DNA of 64,000 nucleotides from Didymella arachidicola (Eukaryota > Ascomycota > Dothideomycetes > Pleosporales > Didymellaceae), in the NCBI GenBank assembly GCA_016630955.3, contig CM049998.1, positions 1,302,001-1,366,000 on the forward strand, given 5' to 3'. The number at the start of each line of letters is the position of its first letter. The first letter of the stretch is position 1. The position numbers and the translations under genes are program-made. The notes beneath the pieces were generated by a model. The model was given only the letters and a program-made list of their open reading frames with translations, had not been told where the DNA came from and did not search any database. This document shows, piece after piece, positions 11,711-22,415 of this stretch.

Positions 11711-13294
11711 ATGAGTCTTTCAGAGTGGGCGCTCCTGCAGCTCTCAAAACTGCTTCCGCTAGACAACGATTCTCTGAAGCAGATCATCGACTACACAGAG
11801 TCTTTGCCTAACAGAGAAGCGGCAGATCATCTACAGAACATGCTGGGCGATAGTCCTCAGGCCTTGGAGTTCATCACATCATTCAACAACAGGAGAAATT
11901 TGAGAGGTTCCGCTGCACCCGCTCAAAGTGCGCAAGCAAATGATATTTCGGGAGTGCCAAGGTCCAAACCTCGTAAGAAGAAGCAGACCGGCATAGGCAG
12001 GCCATTGCCAGCACGACAAGTAGAGGGCGCAGGCAACGTTGCAGGTGCATACATGAAGAAGGACGAGGGCGACTATATGGCTGGAAGCTCAAAGCAGAAA
12101 GCTCCGAAGGCCAACGCGTTTGGCTTGTCACAGAAGCCAGATGCTTTACCACTACCAACTGCAACGTCCTCGGGCACGGCCACGCCCACATCACGTGGCG
12201 TCTCACCAGCTCCACAGCCAAAGAAACTTCCTCCTTCTGCGGCTGGCCAACTCATCTCTGAGACAAAGTCGTCAAGAAACTCGTCAACAAAGCCAAAAGC
12301 AAAGATAAATGTAGCAGGTGGTACGCCAATGCACGGTGCTTCGACCGCGCTCAGCGATCTGGAATCTGCCATTCGAACACTCGAAATCCAAACGAATCCC
12401 TCGTTATCTGCGCAAGACAGCACCAAACGCAAGTGCAACTGTATGGCAACACGGCATCCTCTGCTTGATACCGCACCAAATTGCCTGAACTGCGGCAAGA
12501 TTATCTGTGTAAAAGAGGGCCTTGGACCTTGCACATTTTGTAATGTTCCGCTCCTCAGCGCTGATGAGACTCAGTCGATGATTCGCATCTTGCGCGAAGA
12601 GCGTGGAAAGGAAAAGATGGCCGCAAATAATGCAGGTCAGAAACGTGCAGAAGTCGCGCATGCACCCCGCCCATTCTCTACTCCAAAAACCACTGCATCA
12701 ATCTCGGATGCAGACTCTGAAAACGAGAGGCTTGCAAAGGCCAAGCAACACCGTGACAAGCTTCTGGCTTTCCAAGCGCAGAATGCAAAGAGAACACAGG
12801 TCCACGACGAAGCTGCAGACTTCGAAACGACAAGCGCTGGTCTGAGCATGTGGGCATCCCCTCAAGAGCGTGCAATGCAGCTCAAACGCCAGCAGAAAGC
12901 TTTGCGAGAGCAGGAATGGAATGCGCAGCCCGAATACGAGAAGCGCAAAGTTGTTGCCAGCATTGACCTTGTCGGAGGGAAGATTGTGAAGCGTATGGCT
13001 GCAGCAGAGCGACCAAAGACACCTGAGAGCGAAGATGAGCCAACAGAGCCTGCGCACCACTACCAATCAGGCGCCATCTCGAAAGGCAGTGGTGCATTTA
13101 GCAGGAACCCGCTTCTTGGTGCACTTATCCGGCCTACAATCACTGTAAAAGCGAAGGGCAAGGATAAGCAGGCCGAAAAGAGCCAGGCTTGGAGGAGGGT
13201 GCAAGATGACAACGACGATAACGAGCAGTGGATACTAGATGGTGGAGTCTACGGCGGCAAGAATGAGATCGGAGAGCCAGAAGCAGGTCACTAA
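11711..13294 (+). CDS. RQT4: C2HC5 zinc-finger protein, TRIP4/ASC-1 type (Rqt4)
   Basis: A 527-aa intronless gene. The N-terminus (WALLQLSKLLPLDNDSLKQI) is the CUE-like helical region typical of fungal Rqt4 proteins. Residues about 241-277 hold the zinc finger: CNC, then CLNCGKIIC and CTFC, the C2HC5 pattern of TRIP4. The remainder is charged and Lys/Gln-rich, probably helical. In yeast, Rqt4 with Slh1 and Cue3 forms the RQT complex that splits collided ribosomes; in animals TRIP4 is a subunit of ASCC. The start at 11711 was preferred over the in-frame ATG at 11639 because it has a strong context (CCAAAATGAG) and matches the family start. Function is assigned from the zinc finger and N-terminal region, not from synteny. 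Confidence 0.85.
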   Translation: MSLSEWALLQLSKLLPLDNDSLKQIIDYTESLPNREAADHLQNMLGDSPQALEFITSFNNRRNLRGSAAPAQSAQANDISGVPRSKPRKKKQTGIGRPLPARQVEGAGNVAGAYMKKDEGDYMAGSSKQKAPKANAFGLSQKPDALPLPTATSSGTATPTSRGVSPAPQPKKLPPSAAGQLISETKSSRNSSTKPKAKINVAGGTPMHGASTALSDLESAIRTLEIQTNPSLSAQDSTKRKCNCMATRHPLLDTAPNCLNCGKIICVKEGLGPCTFCNVPLLSADETQSMIRILREERGKEKMAANNAGQKRAEVAHAPRPFSTPKTTASISDADSENERLAKAKQHRDKLLAFQAQNAKRTQVHDEAADFETTSAGLSMWASPQERAMQLKRQQKALREQEWNAQPEYEKRKVVASIDLVGGKIVKRMAAAERPKTPESEDEPTEPAHHYQSGAISKGSGAFSRNPLLGALIRPTITVKAKGKDKQAEKSQAWRRVQDDNDDNEQWILDGGVYGGKNEIGEPEAGH

Positions 13295-14185
13295 ACGGAC
13301 ACGAAATCGAAGATGCAAGTTCAAAGACAACGTAGTTGCACTGCGGTCTCATACAACATGTGTTGACTGCGCTGCGAACAGCCACTCTCCACGAAGTTCG
13401 GCATCTACACCGACTTAAGGCCCCGGAAAGGCTCATCTTCGGGCCCGACCTCGCTTTTCAGAGCAGCCGAGCAGGAAGCAGATTCTATTTGTCAATCCGA
13501 AGAGCCCGACTGTGAGCACGCTAGTGAGAGCGACACACGGCAAATGTTCACAGCCTCCTGTGCGAAATGCCTCCCTCTGCCCATCAAGTGGTAGCTTTGA
13601 ATCTATCAACGGTGAGAAAGCCAAGTTCAGCTAACAGTCTTGGAAATTCATCTACCGCTGTGAAATGTTTGCACCTTCCTTATCCACCTCAAGCAACGAC
13701 AGTTCGTCTGCAATTGCCGCGGCCCAAGACCATGTCCAAGACTCCAAGACCTCTTCCCCGCAAACTTTCCCCAGACATCCCACTCTCACTGTCTGGCAAT
13801 GTGGGCCTGACAATGTCCCACGCCCATCATGACCGATCATCATCGTGTTTCGTAATCTTTCTCTGGCGGGAATATGATATAGTGGCGCTCACCTGCAGTC
13901 AACGGCCCACATAGCCTACAACTGATGCCTCGCTCCTTCGCTTGACGATGTGAGCCAAGCTGAAGGGCTTGGGACGTTGCATATTCTCTCTGCAAGGCAG
14001 GGCATAAGTCGGTAAATGGGGCGAGGGCACAGGCACAAGGCGCAGGATACCATTTTCTAGCGTAAGGGAAGTGTGGTATATGTATAATTGATCGCTCCCA
14101 GGTTGCCCCGGATACCATTTCTCTCTCGTCTATTTCGACCCTTTCGATTCTTTCCGCGGGTCTGCTCCTAGGGTCAACCACTATT
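13295..14185. other. Intergenic region upstream of the MFS gene
   Basis: About 890 bp with no convincing coding sequence. The stretch just before 14186 is pyrimidine-rich, as in fungal 5' leaders. Nothing else is recognised. Confidence 0.4.
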
Positions 14186-15833
14186 ATGAAGAAAAAAATC
14201 ACCTTCAAAGACCACGAGGCGAGCCACCTCGACAATGTCGAGAATGAGAAGGGTTTCACGACCCCCTCTTCGACCCCCTCTTCATCCTCTCAGACCGACG
14301 TGCCCTTTACCATCGATCCCAAAGTCTCGGCTCGACTTCGTCATGCTATCGACTGGAGACTCATTCCTGCTCTGGGCGCCATGTACGGCATCTCGCTCAT
14401 GGACCGCAAGAACGTCTCAAATGCAGCCATTGCTGGTATGTTGGTAGACCTCAAGATGGGCCGAGGCATGGGGTACAATCTTGTGAACTTGTGCTTCTTC
14501 ATCACATATGTGCTTTGCCAGCCGTTCATGGTTATTCTCTGCCGTAAAGTGGGCCCAAGATACTTTTTACCAGGTATGTACCATCTCTTACATGATGAAG
14601 GCGGCGTCCGCTGACACTGCATAGGTATATGCCTAGCTTGGGGTGCTGTCATTGTCGGCTTCGGTTTCACCAAGACCTGGCCTAGCTTGATCCCGTTGCG
14701 ACTCGTGCTGGGTCTTCTCGAAAGTGGCTACTTTCCTGGGTAAGCACGCCATACAGTCTTGAATTGAGCAGAAGTAATGGTTTTCGCAGTTGTCTCTACC
14801 TACTGAGTTGTTGGTACACTAAATTTGAAGTTGCGAAACGCTACAGTGTCTTCTACTTCATCGGCAGTATTGCATCAGCACTCTCCGGTATTCTGGCTTA
14901 CGGCCTGCAGCAAATGGAAGGCGTGAACGGCATTCGCGGCTGGCGCTGGTACCATCTCCTTGCTGTTGGGCTAGTTCAAAGTACTGACCTTAATCTAGGA
15001 TCTTCATTATGGAAGGTGTCATCACCTGTGGCGTCGCTATCTTCGCCTTCGCCTTCATCATCAAGTTTCCCGATCAGGAAAAGATCAGGCCATCATGGGG
15101 CTTCCTGAAAAAATCCGGCGATATTGATCTCATCATCGACAAGCTCAACGCCGACCGCGGCGATGTCGCGCCCGAGCCGTTCTCATGGAAGAAGTTCCTC
15201 GCGCCCGCAACGCAGTGGTACATCTATGGATTTGCGTTTATATTCTTCTGTGTCACAACAATCGCATACGGATTCGCGTTCTTCCTACCCATCATTCTCA
15301 GCACGAAGCTTAAGTTCAGTGTCGCTATGGCGCAGTGCATGGGCGCTCCACCGTATGCGGCCAGCGGATTCATGATGTACGGTGCGGCGTGGTTCAGCGA
15401 CAAGTACAAGACCCGAGGACCTGTAGTGTGCTTCCTTTGTCTTATCTCACTGATTGGGCTGCCTATCATGGGCTTCGTGGAGAACCCCTGGGGCCAGTAT
15501 GTTGGAGTCTTTATCACCGTGAGCGGGACAAACAGCGCGATCCCTGCTATCATGGCGTACCAGGCCAACAACATTCGAGGACAGTGGCGTAGAGCGTTTT
15601 GTTCGGCTACGCTGACTGGACTGGGTGGCATTGGCGGTGTCGCGGGTGCCCTCATCTTCCGCACTGAAGATGCGCCATCTTATGTACCGGGATTTGCAGC
15701 ATGTATGGCTTGCAACGTCCTCGTCATCCTGACTACTGGTATCTTAACTTTGTACTTCAGGCGATGCAATGCGCAGGCTGATAGGGGCGAACGAGTGATC
15801 AACGACGATCCGACTTTCAGGTTCACTATATGA
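14186..15833 (+). CDS. MFS transporter, anion:cation symporter (Dal5/Tna1) family
   Basis: A 498-aa plasma-membrane-type transporter in four exons: 14186..14573, 14625..14739, 14790..14948 and 14999..15833. All three introns are about 50 bp and phases agree. About 12 hydrophobic helices can be traced. The N-terminal helix follows the family pattern DWRLIPALGAMYGISLMDR-N, with the substrate-loop Arg/Asn typical of the ACS family. The RGWRW-IFIMEG turn at the exon 3/4 joint is the conserved loop into helix 6. Characterised relatives carry allantoate, nicotinate, pantothenate, biotin or other organic anions with protons; the substrate cannot be told from sequence. The Ser/Thr-rich N-terminus is cytosolic. 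No catabolic neighbour suggests a substrate. Confidence 0.88.
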
Positions 15834-16126
15834 GTGTTGCAGCACCGGCTATGTAGTGCCAGGCTTTGGATGAAAGAGGCATCTTCTCATTGACACAGCA
15901 GTCTTGGAGTAGCGATGAGGATAACTTTCGTGCGCGGCACGGGCTCCCTTACTCAACACGAGTTTCTAAATATTGCCGTGTACTTCCTCGCCCTCTTCAT
16001 TGTTCGTCCACTGTTTCGCGATGCGTCGTTGTGACGAGCTTGGCCATAACCCACCCTAATCCGAAAATTCTATTTAGGAGAGGAGTGTCACTGAACTAAC
16101 AAGATCTGGAGAGGGAATAACAGAAT

Positions 16127-16288
16127 ATGAAAGAGATGCCAGCGAAGCGTCTCGAAGTGCCCGTAGATTGCGGACACGTCCTCCTAAACATATTCGACAA
16201 TCACGTCCACCGCCAGGGTATCCTCTGTCCAGCGAGCAAGAACCGCATAGAACCGATGCTGCAGCTTCGCGTAGACATCAAGTGAGTT
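16127..16288 (+). pseudogene. Possible remnant exon with Cys/His residues
   Basis: A short open frame of 53 codons from ATG at 16127 contains DCGHV and ILCPASKNR, faintly like the middle of a RING or related zinc finger. It ends in frame just where a good donor (AAGTGAGT) occurs. The next coherent coding stretch begins near 16454 in the same orientation. I read it as a possible first exon of the decayed gene below; it may equally be chance. Confidence 0.25.
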
Positions 16289-16453
16289 AAATTGCGGCCA
16301 TAGACCTGCCGTAGTTTTAATGAACTAGGCGTCGACATTCCATGATCAAGAGTGACGAAGGAGACATAAGATCACAAGATATCTGCACCGGCTCAGCACT
16401 CACATAGCTACTGGCAACACAATCCGTGATCTCTTACGCGCTCACAATCTTGA

Positions 16454-16918
16454 GACCGTAAACCTTATGAACGATTCATATGGTATAGATTCCGGCCTGG
16501 ACCTTGGCTTAGAGGTCTAGGACTCAAGGAGATATCGAGCCTGCAAACAACTCGTTACAATTCGCACTCTCGAGTGATGCGACAAAAGATCCATGAAATT
16601 GAACAATCGCTAGATGAAAGGTTGGATAAGACCTTGAGAGGGGTCAACAAAAGTCCCTGTAAGAGCAACGGCGCAACGTCTGGAGACTTGGAGAAGGCAG
16701 ACTCTGAAACTACTATACCCTTCGAATAAGACAGAGATGACCAGGAACTGAGCCAGACGTACTCGCAATTCGAAAGCACTCCTCAGGAAGATAGTAAGGG
16801 CCTAAATCCTGACGATCCGGAACTCCCGGGTTGGTTGCAACAGTTTGGAGGCCGCGAAAGACGTGAGAAAGGCACAGCGTCGCAACCTCCACAGCTCGTT
16901 CCTGGAAATAAAGATTAG
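16454..16918 (+). pseudogene. Decayed protein-coding gene, unknown family
   Basis: One frame is open for 91 codons from 16454, meets a single TAA at 16727-16729, then continues open for 62 codons to TAG at 16916-16918. Composition on both sides is protein-like and consistent: a helical basic/acidic part (RVMRQKIHEIEQSLDERLDK) and, after the stop, an acidic part with GLNPDDPELPGWLQQFGGRE. A CAA-to-TAA change would explain the stop. No usable ATG opens the first part, so upstream exons are lost or unrecognised. I do not recognise the family. A short intron removing the stop is possible, but I see no good donor just before it. Confidence 0.5.
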
Positions 16919-17984
16919 CAGAAGAGCGACAGCAAGAGAAGAACGTATTGTCTACTTGCGCCACTCCTTTGGTCTCTTGCAGTTCCTGTGCGTCGGGCTA
17001 CGTTAAAGAGATTGTCAAACGACCGTAGCGCGCACCCTAGGGTCGATGTCATGTGTAGGGCATGCTATTGAAACGATGTCTCTTAAGAGCACTGTATCCA
17101 CGTAATATATACACAGCGTGATATAGTGTTAGGCTTAAGATGCTGTTAGATTTCCCATCTATTACTGCTAAGGGAAGGGGCCCTAGAACAGCACCTGCCT
17201 TAAGGTATAAATATACGCCGGACGTGTAATAGCAATGGGGTGCGCGCTACGGGACCTAGGTAACGACGCCGCTCTCGCACACAATGCAATTTGCTTCTGT
17301 CCCCGAGGATTTTCGGTCGAATAATACCAATCACAGCATCATAGGAGCTGCTCCACGAACATGCTTCAGCGGTGACAGATTTGACAGCACCCAATCGAGT
17401 CGCCAATACGGTGCGTCTAAACACACAACCTTCTGTGACGCGTTTACTGACTGCTTCCAATCGCTCCATCACCGTATTTCAGAAGCTCCAATCCAGATTT
17501 ACGTTGCTATCACCAAGGAGAACATTACGATGGGTAAAAGGGACGTTGTCATGGAGCGGTGAGTTCGAAGCTATGATGCAACAGTAAAAGATTACAACCG
17601 AGTACTTTTAAAGGCAGAGATGGACGCTGTCCGTGCGCAAGCTCGATGTGCTGTGACTTTGCGGAAGCTATCGAGCGGGTCGGGGACATGCAAGATCAGG
17701 ACTTGATGAAGGAGGGGCTCAAGAGGAGATAGCTGTGAGGCGCGTCAGCCTGAAGTCTGTTCAAAAGATCCGTCTAAGACCGCAATCTCTGAGCGTACAA
17801 TTTCAATGGGTTTTAACTTGCAGTGTCAGACCTAGAGGAAAGGCAAACGTTGTTGCCGGACTAGCGTATTGCTTTCTCACCTTTACCAAACATACATAGT
17901 TATCACGCGCCAAACAAATGCCCAGAAACAGTACTTAAGTTGGGAACCAACTGCCCGCAGTTACCACCAACTCACCAGCACACC
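16919..17984. other. Degraded sequence and promoter of the coiled-coil gene
   Basis: About 1.07 kb. A fragment around 17570-17700 reads YDATVKDYNRVLLKAEM and then DAVRAQARCAVTLRKLSSG in one frame, again helical and protein-like without a start, so it may be another piece of the decayed gene at 16.5 kb. The last 100 bp before 17985 are the leader of the next gene. Confidence 0.35.
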
Positions 17985-18534
17985 ATGAACATGGCAAACG
18001 TCTGGAACACCGCTGCGGATGGGGACAACACACCCCACAGCTGGGGCGCATCCTCGCAAGGCGTCGGCAACATCAGAGTACTCAGCTCTTCACCCATCAC
18101 CTAACCTCACCTACTAACTTTAGCAGATGATCCCGCAACACATGCACATCACCCAGTTTGCCACCGCAAACAAGGCCATCGCCACCAAAGACGCAACCAT
18201 CACCCAGCAAAACGACACCCTCACCGCCCAATCCCTCACCATCAAGCGCCTGACCGCGGACAACGAAGCCCTAAAAGCCGCGCACGCGCTGGAAACAGAG
18301 AAACTGAAACAACGAGATAGCATCACAGACCAGGAACTTACGATTAAGCGGCTGAATGCGGATATGGAGGCACTGAAAGCGGCGTATGAGGAGGAGATTG
18401 AGGGATTGAGACAGAGATGGGAAGGGGAGGCGAATTCGTGCGGGAAGTGCGTGGAAGACGGGCATGAGACGTGTCGGTATTGTGGTCGGGGCGGGGAAAG
18501 GGGGTGTAAGGGGGTGGTTAGGTTTGAGAGGTAG
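17985..18534 (+). CDS. Small coiled-coil protein with C-terminal cysteine cluster
   Basis: A predicted 166-aa protein in two exons, 17985..18077 and 18127..18534. The intron starts GTACTC and has a perfect branch point CTACTAAC followed by TTTAGCAG. This tandem acceptor allows use of either AG, differing by one Gln in frame. The centre is a coiled coil built from two related heptad-rich units: LTIKRLTADNEALKAAHALE and LTIKRLNADMEALKAAYEEE. The C-terminus has CGKC, then CRYCGRGGERGC, a possible zinc-binding cluster. The N-terminus is short and Trp/Asn/Gly-rich. No family recognised. Codon use and intron quality support a real gene, but homology is untested. Confidence 0.6.
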
Positions 18535-19604
18535 GTATGATTGGGGCGGGAGGTGTTGAGCTTGGGGAGTGTGGTGGAAGGGGGTGGGTGTGAGGGGAGG
18601 CGTGGATGGTATTCGAGACGATGATGTCGTGAGTACGAAGTGCTGTCTACGCCTTTGTATAGGATGCAAGAAGGTATGGTATCTCGCACTACTAAGCACC
18701 ATGACCGACCGACGACGGTTCTACGTCGTGAGTACATGCACTCAAGCTCCTCAAAATTTCCTCCGGAAGTACAAGGACACTTCACCGAAACCTCCTGTCC
18801 GACTTCCAGCATGCCCGGGGCCTTGACCGCCCTTGAAGGCATCGAGATCACGCTCACTAACACTACCATGGACATCACCACCCTAGACATCACCACCCTA
18901 GACATCACCACCCTAGACATCACCACCCTAGACATCACTCCAGCGCTCCATAGCATTCGTATTTAGAGCGTGAGCCCACCACCCAGAAAGCCGAGGAGTC
19001 CTACAATCAAAAAACGGCATTTGACACTCATCTTGTACGTGAACTCTGTCATCGTCGAGGAAGGCGGCTACCTGTTGCAGGTGATGTCTCGAGGAAGCCG
19101 TGGATGGCGGGCTGGGAAAGATGCGTTGGTTGACGAGGAAAGTGGGCGAATGGGTACCGTGCATGGCGATGCGTACGGAGCCGAGTTGGACTGCGGATGT
19201 GTCACGAGGATTCTGACGCCGAGGCCTGTTTGTCTTGACCGCAGAAATCTTTCGTCAGCGCGAAGGAACGGATAAGTCACGGCTTTCTCGCACGACCTGT
19301 CGTGCTAAATTGTAGGGCACGGGATTCTTCTGTATGGTTGGCAGTCACTCGTTCTCCGTCAGGGGTATTCTTGCCTTGTGGACGCACTTGCTGATGATTG
19401 CTATAGGCCCTAGAGCATGTTAGGGCGGCCTGAGGAGCACCTTGATCGATATGATGGGCACTGTGATTGCCAAATCAGGCGTATACGACGGACGACCTAT
19501 CTAGCGTGCTAAATTGCGAGAAGAAACGGTCGGAAGAGTTGCACGCTGTATGCCCACCGTGGGCGCATTGTCGTCATTCCTTGATCGTGATCTAAGATTT
19601 TGAC
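18535..19604. other. Intergenic region with a 15-bp tandem repeat
   Basis: About 1.07 kb between convergent genes. Both strands have open frames across the repeat near 18.9 kb because the unit length is a multiple of three and carries no stop; neither shows other protein signs. No further gene assigned. Confidence 0.4.
18871..18930 (+). repeat. 15-bp tandem repeat, four exact copies
   Basis: GACATCACCACCCTA occurs four times in a row, with a partial fifth copy starting at 18931. Read forward in one frame it would encode repeats of Asp-Ile-Thr-Thr-Leu. It lies outside any convincing gene. Confidence 0.9.
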
Positions 19605-22415
19605 CTACTCCCAATCCTTCCACTCTCTCTCCAACGCCCTCAACTCCTCCCTCGCCCTCTCATACCCACGACTCCCCTTCTCCTGACCCGCAAGCCACTG
19701 CAACAACCCCCTCCTCTCCCTCGCAAGCACCACCTCCCTGCGTCTCCTCTCCCTGACTTTGCGCTCGAGATACTTGAAATCCTCCTCCTGGACCGCGATG
19801 TCCCAGACGCGTCTCATCCGGGCCGAGTACAGCGCACAGCTGCTGCCGAGCTCGAGGTCCTCGCCGGGCACGAGCTGGATGCTCTTGTTTACGAGACGCG
19901 GCAATGCGCCAGAGAGGGGCCAGATGCATTCGTCGTAGCATTCCTCGCAGACGGTGAACTCGGGGAGTTGGGGGATAAAGTGCCAAGGTTTTCTCACGAA
20001 CGCTTTGTCGCGCGCACACTCGCCTTTGAAGGCGTTTTCGCGCGCCATTTTGATGAATTTGGCCATGTTGGGCCGGCTGCCGGTGGACTGGGATTCCGCG
20101 TCGAGCGCGACGAGGAGATCGAGGTACTTTGGGAAACGGCGGGATGTTGTGCGCAGGGAGCAAGTGTGTTTCTCGATGCCGTAGGATGAGGTGGAGGGGA
20201 GGCGGGTGAAGTAGCCGCGGATGCTGGGGAAGAGGGCTTCGAGGTTCTTTAGGTCGGCGGAGCAGACGGCGAAGTTGGCAACGTGCAGACCGTCGCGTTG
20301 GTCGGCGATGCCGTACCAGGTCATGCGTTCGGTACTGACTTCGCGGTCGCCAGGGCAGAGACGGCCCAGATCTGCAATGTCGGCGAGTTTGTAGATGAGG
20401 TCGATGTCTTGGCGGCGTTGTTTGATGGTCAGGAGCCACGCGAGACGCATCCAAGCGCTGCTGAAGTCACAGAAACGCTCGGTAGGGCGTTCATATTTGC
20501 GGCTCTGTGAGAAGTGGTGTGCGAACGGAGTGCCTCCAAAGACGCCCTCGTAACACGAGGGACAGACGTCGAAGTTATGGTAGCCAGGGAGACTATACCA
20601 GTCATCGTACCTGTCAGTGGCAGTAGGTCTCGAGCAGTTTGGAAGTGGCCTGTCAACGAGCGCTACCGTCCTGCTCGGCCTTGTGCGTCCATCGCTGCTG
20701 TGCTTCGAGTCGACACTGGTCGACCTGCTCCGCCTCTTGCGTGGCGCCTCCTCTGGGCGAGGTGTCCTCGGTCTTGATGCGCGTTCTCGGAATCCGTCGC
20801 CTTGACGAGGTGAGTTTGGTATCGATGGTGAGGCGACCCTTGGAGCATCCCTCAAGACCTGTTGCGGGACCGAGACCGTCGAGTGATCGAACTGATAGTG
20901 CTCCTCTCCTGGCATCCAGACATCGGCATGATGATCGTCGACGGGATAGGGAAGAGGGTTGCTGGGCCTGACTGGAGATGGACTCTGGATGTCTACTCGT
21001 GGAGTAGGAGGAATCTGTATTGTCTCATGTCTTCCGAAACGCGAAGGCGGCCGAGAGCGGTCATTGGTATTAACCGGTGGGTATGTGGCGTGCCAGTCTG
21101 CTTCTGTGATGGGAACGCGGGGTGCCTGACGCGGAGAAGGAGGGCTAATTGTCGTCGACCATGCTAGAGGAGAAGATGGTCGAGTTGCATTGCCCCTCGA
21201 TGAGGGTCGAGATCCAGGAGGTGACTCGCGCTGCCGTGGAGGGAGCTTGGGCGATGGCGCACGGCGCATCGGCGAACTTGGTCGACTAGGTGCACGAGGA
21301 CTATTGGCATAGCCGGTGTCTACCGGCGCAGGCCTCGATCTCCTCTTTTCGCTATTGACCGAAGAAGATGAAGAGCGAGGTGACCGGTAGTATGAGCTCT
21401 CCTTGGACGGCCCTGATGGGTGGTCGTAGCCCGTGCGTGCAGTCGGCGGTCGCTGAGTGGAGTCCTGTCTTGCTGGCTCGGGCCGTGGCGGGCTCTTTCG
21501 GAGATCTGCTCTGATGTCTTCCTTCTGGGAGTCGCTTGTCACAAAGCTGTAGCGTGCAGGCTTGCGCTCGTTGATACGTAGGTGCGCTATGTCTTCTGCC
21601 TCTGAACCTGAGTCGTCGAAGACGTCGTTCTTGGTCGGCTGAGGGGTTGGTCGACTGGGGGATTCACGCCGTGTGCGGACAGGGATTGGCACCGACGGCC
21701 TGGCGCTCTGGTCCTTCGATGTGTCCCACCCATCCCGGCTGGCGGTGGTCCTGGGCTTGCCTGTGTTGGCTGGTGTCATTGGCTCAGGCGAGAGCACGAA
21801 GGCGGCAGACGCCGGTGGTGCCGGCTCCTTCTGCGGTGTGTACGAGTAGGGCGTCGAAACCCTCTTCGTGAATAGGATTGGATCACTCTCGACGTCCGTC
21901 TTCAACTGCGGCATGTTCCCTCGCTCAGCGAAGCTCTTCCTCCGCCCGCCATGCGCGGCATGTGTGGCGCTGAGGCCTTTGTCACCAGCCCCAGCGACAT
22001 GGACATAGCGCCGGTCGTCGCTGTGAGGTTGTGCGGGTGGCTCTATGTCGTCCAGCAGGGACTCTTGATCGACGGTGCCCCGCGTGTTGATCGGCGGCTC
22101 GCCCTCGTCAGACCCCACCACCGAAGCCACCTCTTTCTTCGCCGCAACGCTCTCGTCTTCGACAGCGGGCGAGGGCGGCCATGTAGGTTTGCGTGTGCGT
22201 GGGCGGTCTCGAGTTTGTGCAGCTGACCGTCGTGGGTCGTAGGGATCGCGGTAGGACGACGACGCGTAGCCGTTCATGTTGCCCCGCATGGCTGTCCTCT
22301 CGCGCGGAGACGGCGGTTGTGCATGGCGGGAGGAGTACGGGTCTGCGTCGCGCGGTCGCGAAGAACAGGTTTCATGGCGCGGGCGGTAGTAGCGGTCGTG
22401 GTCGGCGTAAGACAT
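19605..22415 (-). CDS. Ser/Arg/Pro-rich protein with C-terminal Cys-containing domain (936 aa)
   Basis: One long uninterrupted frame on the minus strand. The first 600 residues are Ser/Pro/Arg-rich and disordered, with RS, RP and SPR clusters such as RPSSPMRRAPSPKLPPR, reminiscent of SR-type or cell-polarity scaffolds. The last 330 residues are clearly globular: a CPSC-YEGVFGGTPF segment near residue 618, a Trp- and Arg-rich middle, and CEECYDECIWPLSG near residue 823, so a zinc site made of two cysteine pairs is plausible. The C-terminus is a basic/acidic helix. Proteins with this layout are common in ascomycete genomes under vague names; I know of no characterised function. No signal peptide or membrane helix. 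Confidence 0.78.
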   Translation of the reverse strand: MSYADHDRYYRPRHETCSSRPRDADPYSSRHAQPPSPRERTAMRGNMNGYASSSYRDPYDPRRSAAQTRDRPRTRKPTWPPSPAVEDESVAAKKEVASVVGSDEGEPPINTRGTVDQESLLDDIEPPAQPHSDDRRYVHVAGAGDKGLSATHAAHGGRRKSFAERGNMPQLKTDVESDPILFTKRVSTPYSYTPQKEPAPPASAAFVLSPEPMTPANTGKPRTTASRDGWDTSKDQSARPSVPIPVRTRRESPSRPTPQPTKNDVFDDSGSEAEDIAHLRINERKPARYSFVTSDSQKEDIRADLRKSPPRPEPARQDSTQRPPTARTGYDHPSGPSKESSYYRSPRSSSSSVNSEKRRSRPAPVDTGYANSPRAPSRPSSPMRRAPSPKLPPRQRESPPGSRPSSRGNATRPSSPLAWSTTISPPSPRQAPRVPITEADWHATYPPVNTNDRSRPPSRFGRHETIQIPPTPRVDIQSPSPVRPSNPLPYPVDDHHADVWMPGEEHYQFDHSTVSVPQQVLRDAPRVASPSIPNSPRQGDGFRERASRPRTPRPEEAPRKRRSRSTSVDSKHSSDGRTRPSRTVALVDRPLPNCSRPTATDRYDDWYSLPGYHNFDVCPSCYEGVFGGTPFAHHFSQSRKYERPTERFCDFSSAWMRLAWLLTIKQRRQDIDLIYKLADIADLGRLCPGDREVSTERMTWYGIADQRDGLHVANFAVCSADLKNLEALFPSIRGYFTRLPSTSSYGIEKHTCSLRTTSRRFPKYLDLLVALDAESQSTGSRPNMAKFIKMARENAFKGECARDKAFVRKPWHFIPQLPEFTVCEECYDECIWPLSGALPRLVNKSIQLVPGEDLELGSSCALYSARMRRVWDIAVQEEDFKYLERKVRERRRREVVLARERRGLLQWLAGQEKGSRGYERAREELRALEREWKDWE

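Noticed and set aside
9582..15833. A possible functional cluster of dehydrogenase, cyclophilin, zinc-finger protein and transporter.
   Set aside because: Cyclophilin and RQT4 are housekeeping genes and nothing links them to the dehydrogenase or transporter; proximity alone is not evidence.
18640..18966. Plus-strand frame containing the Asp-Ile-Thr-Thr-Leu repeats.
   Set aside because: The repeat unit is stop-free on both strands, so openness is not evidence of coding; the flanks show no protein features.
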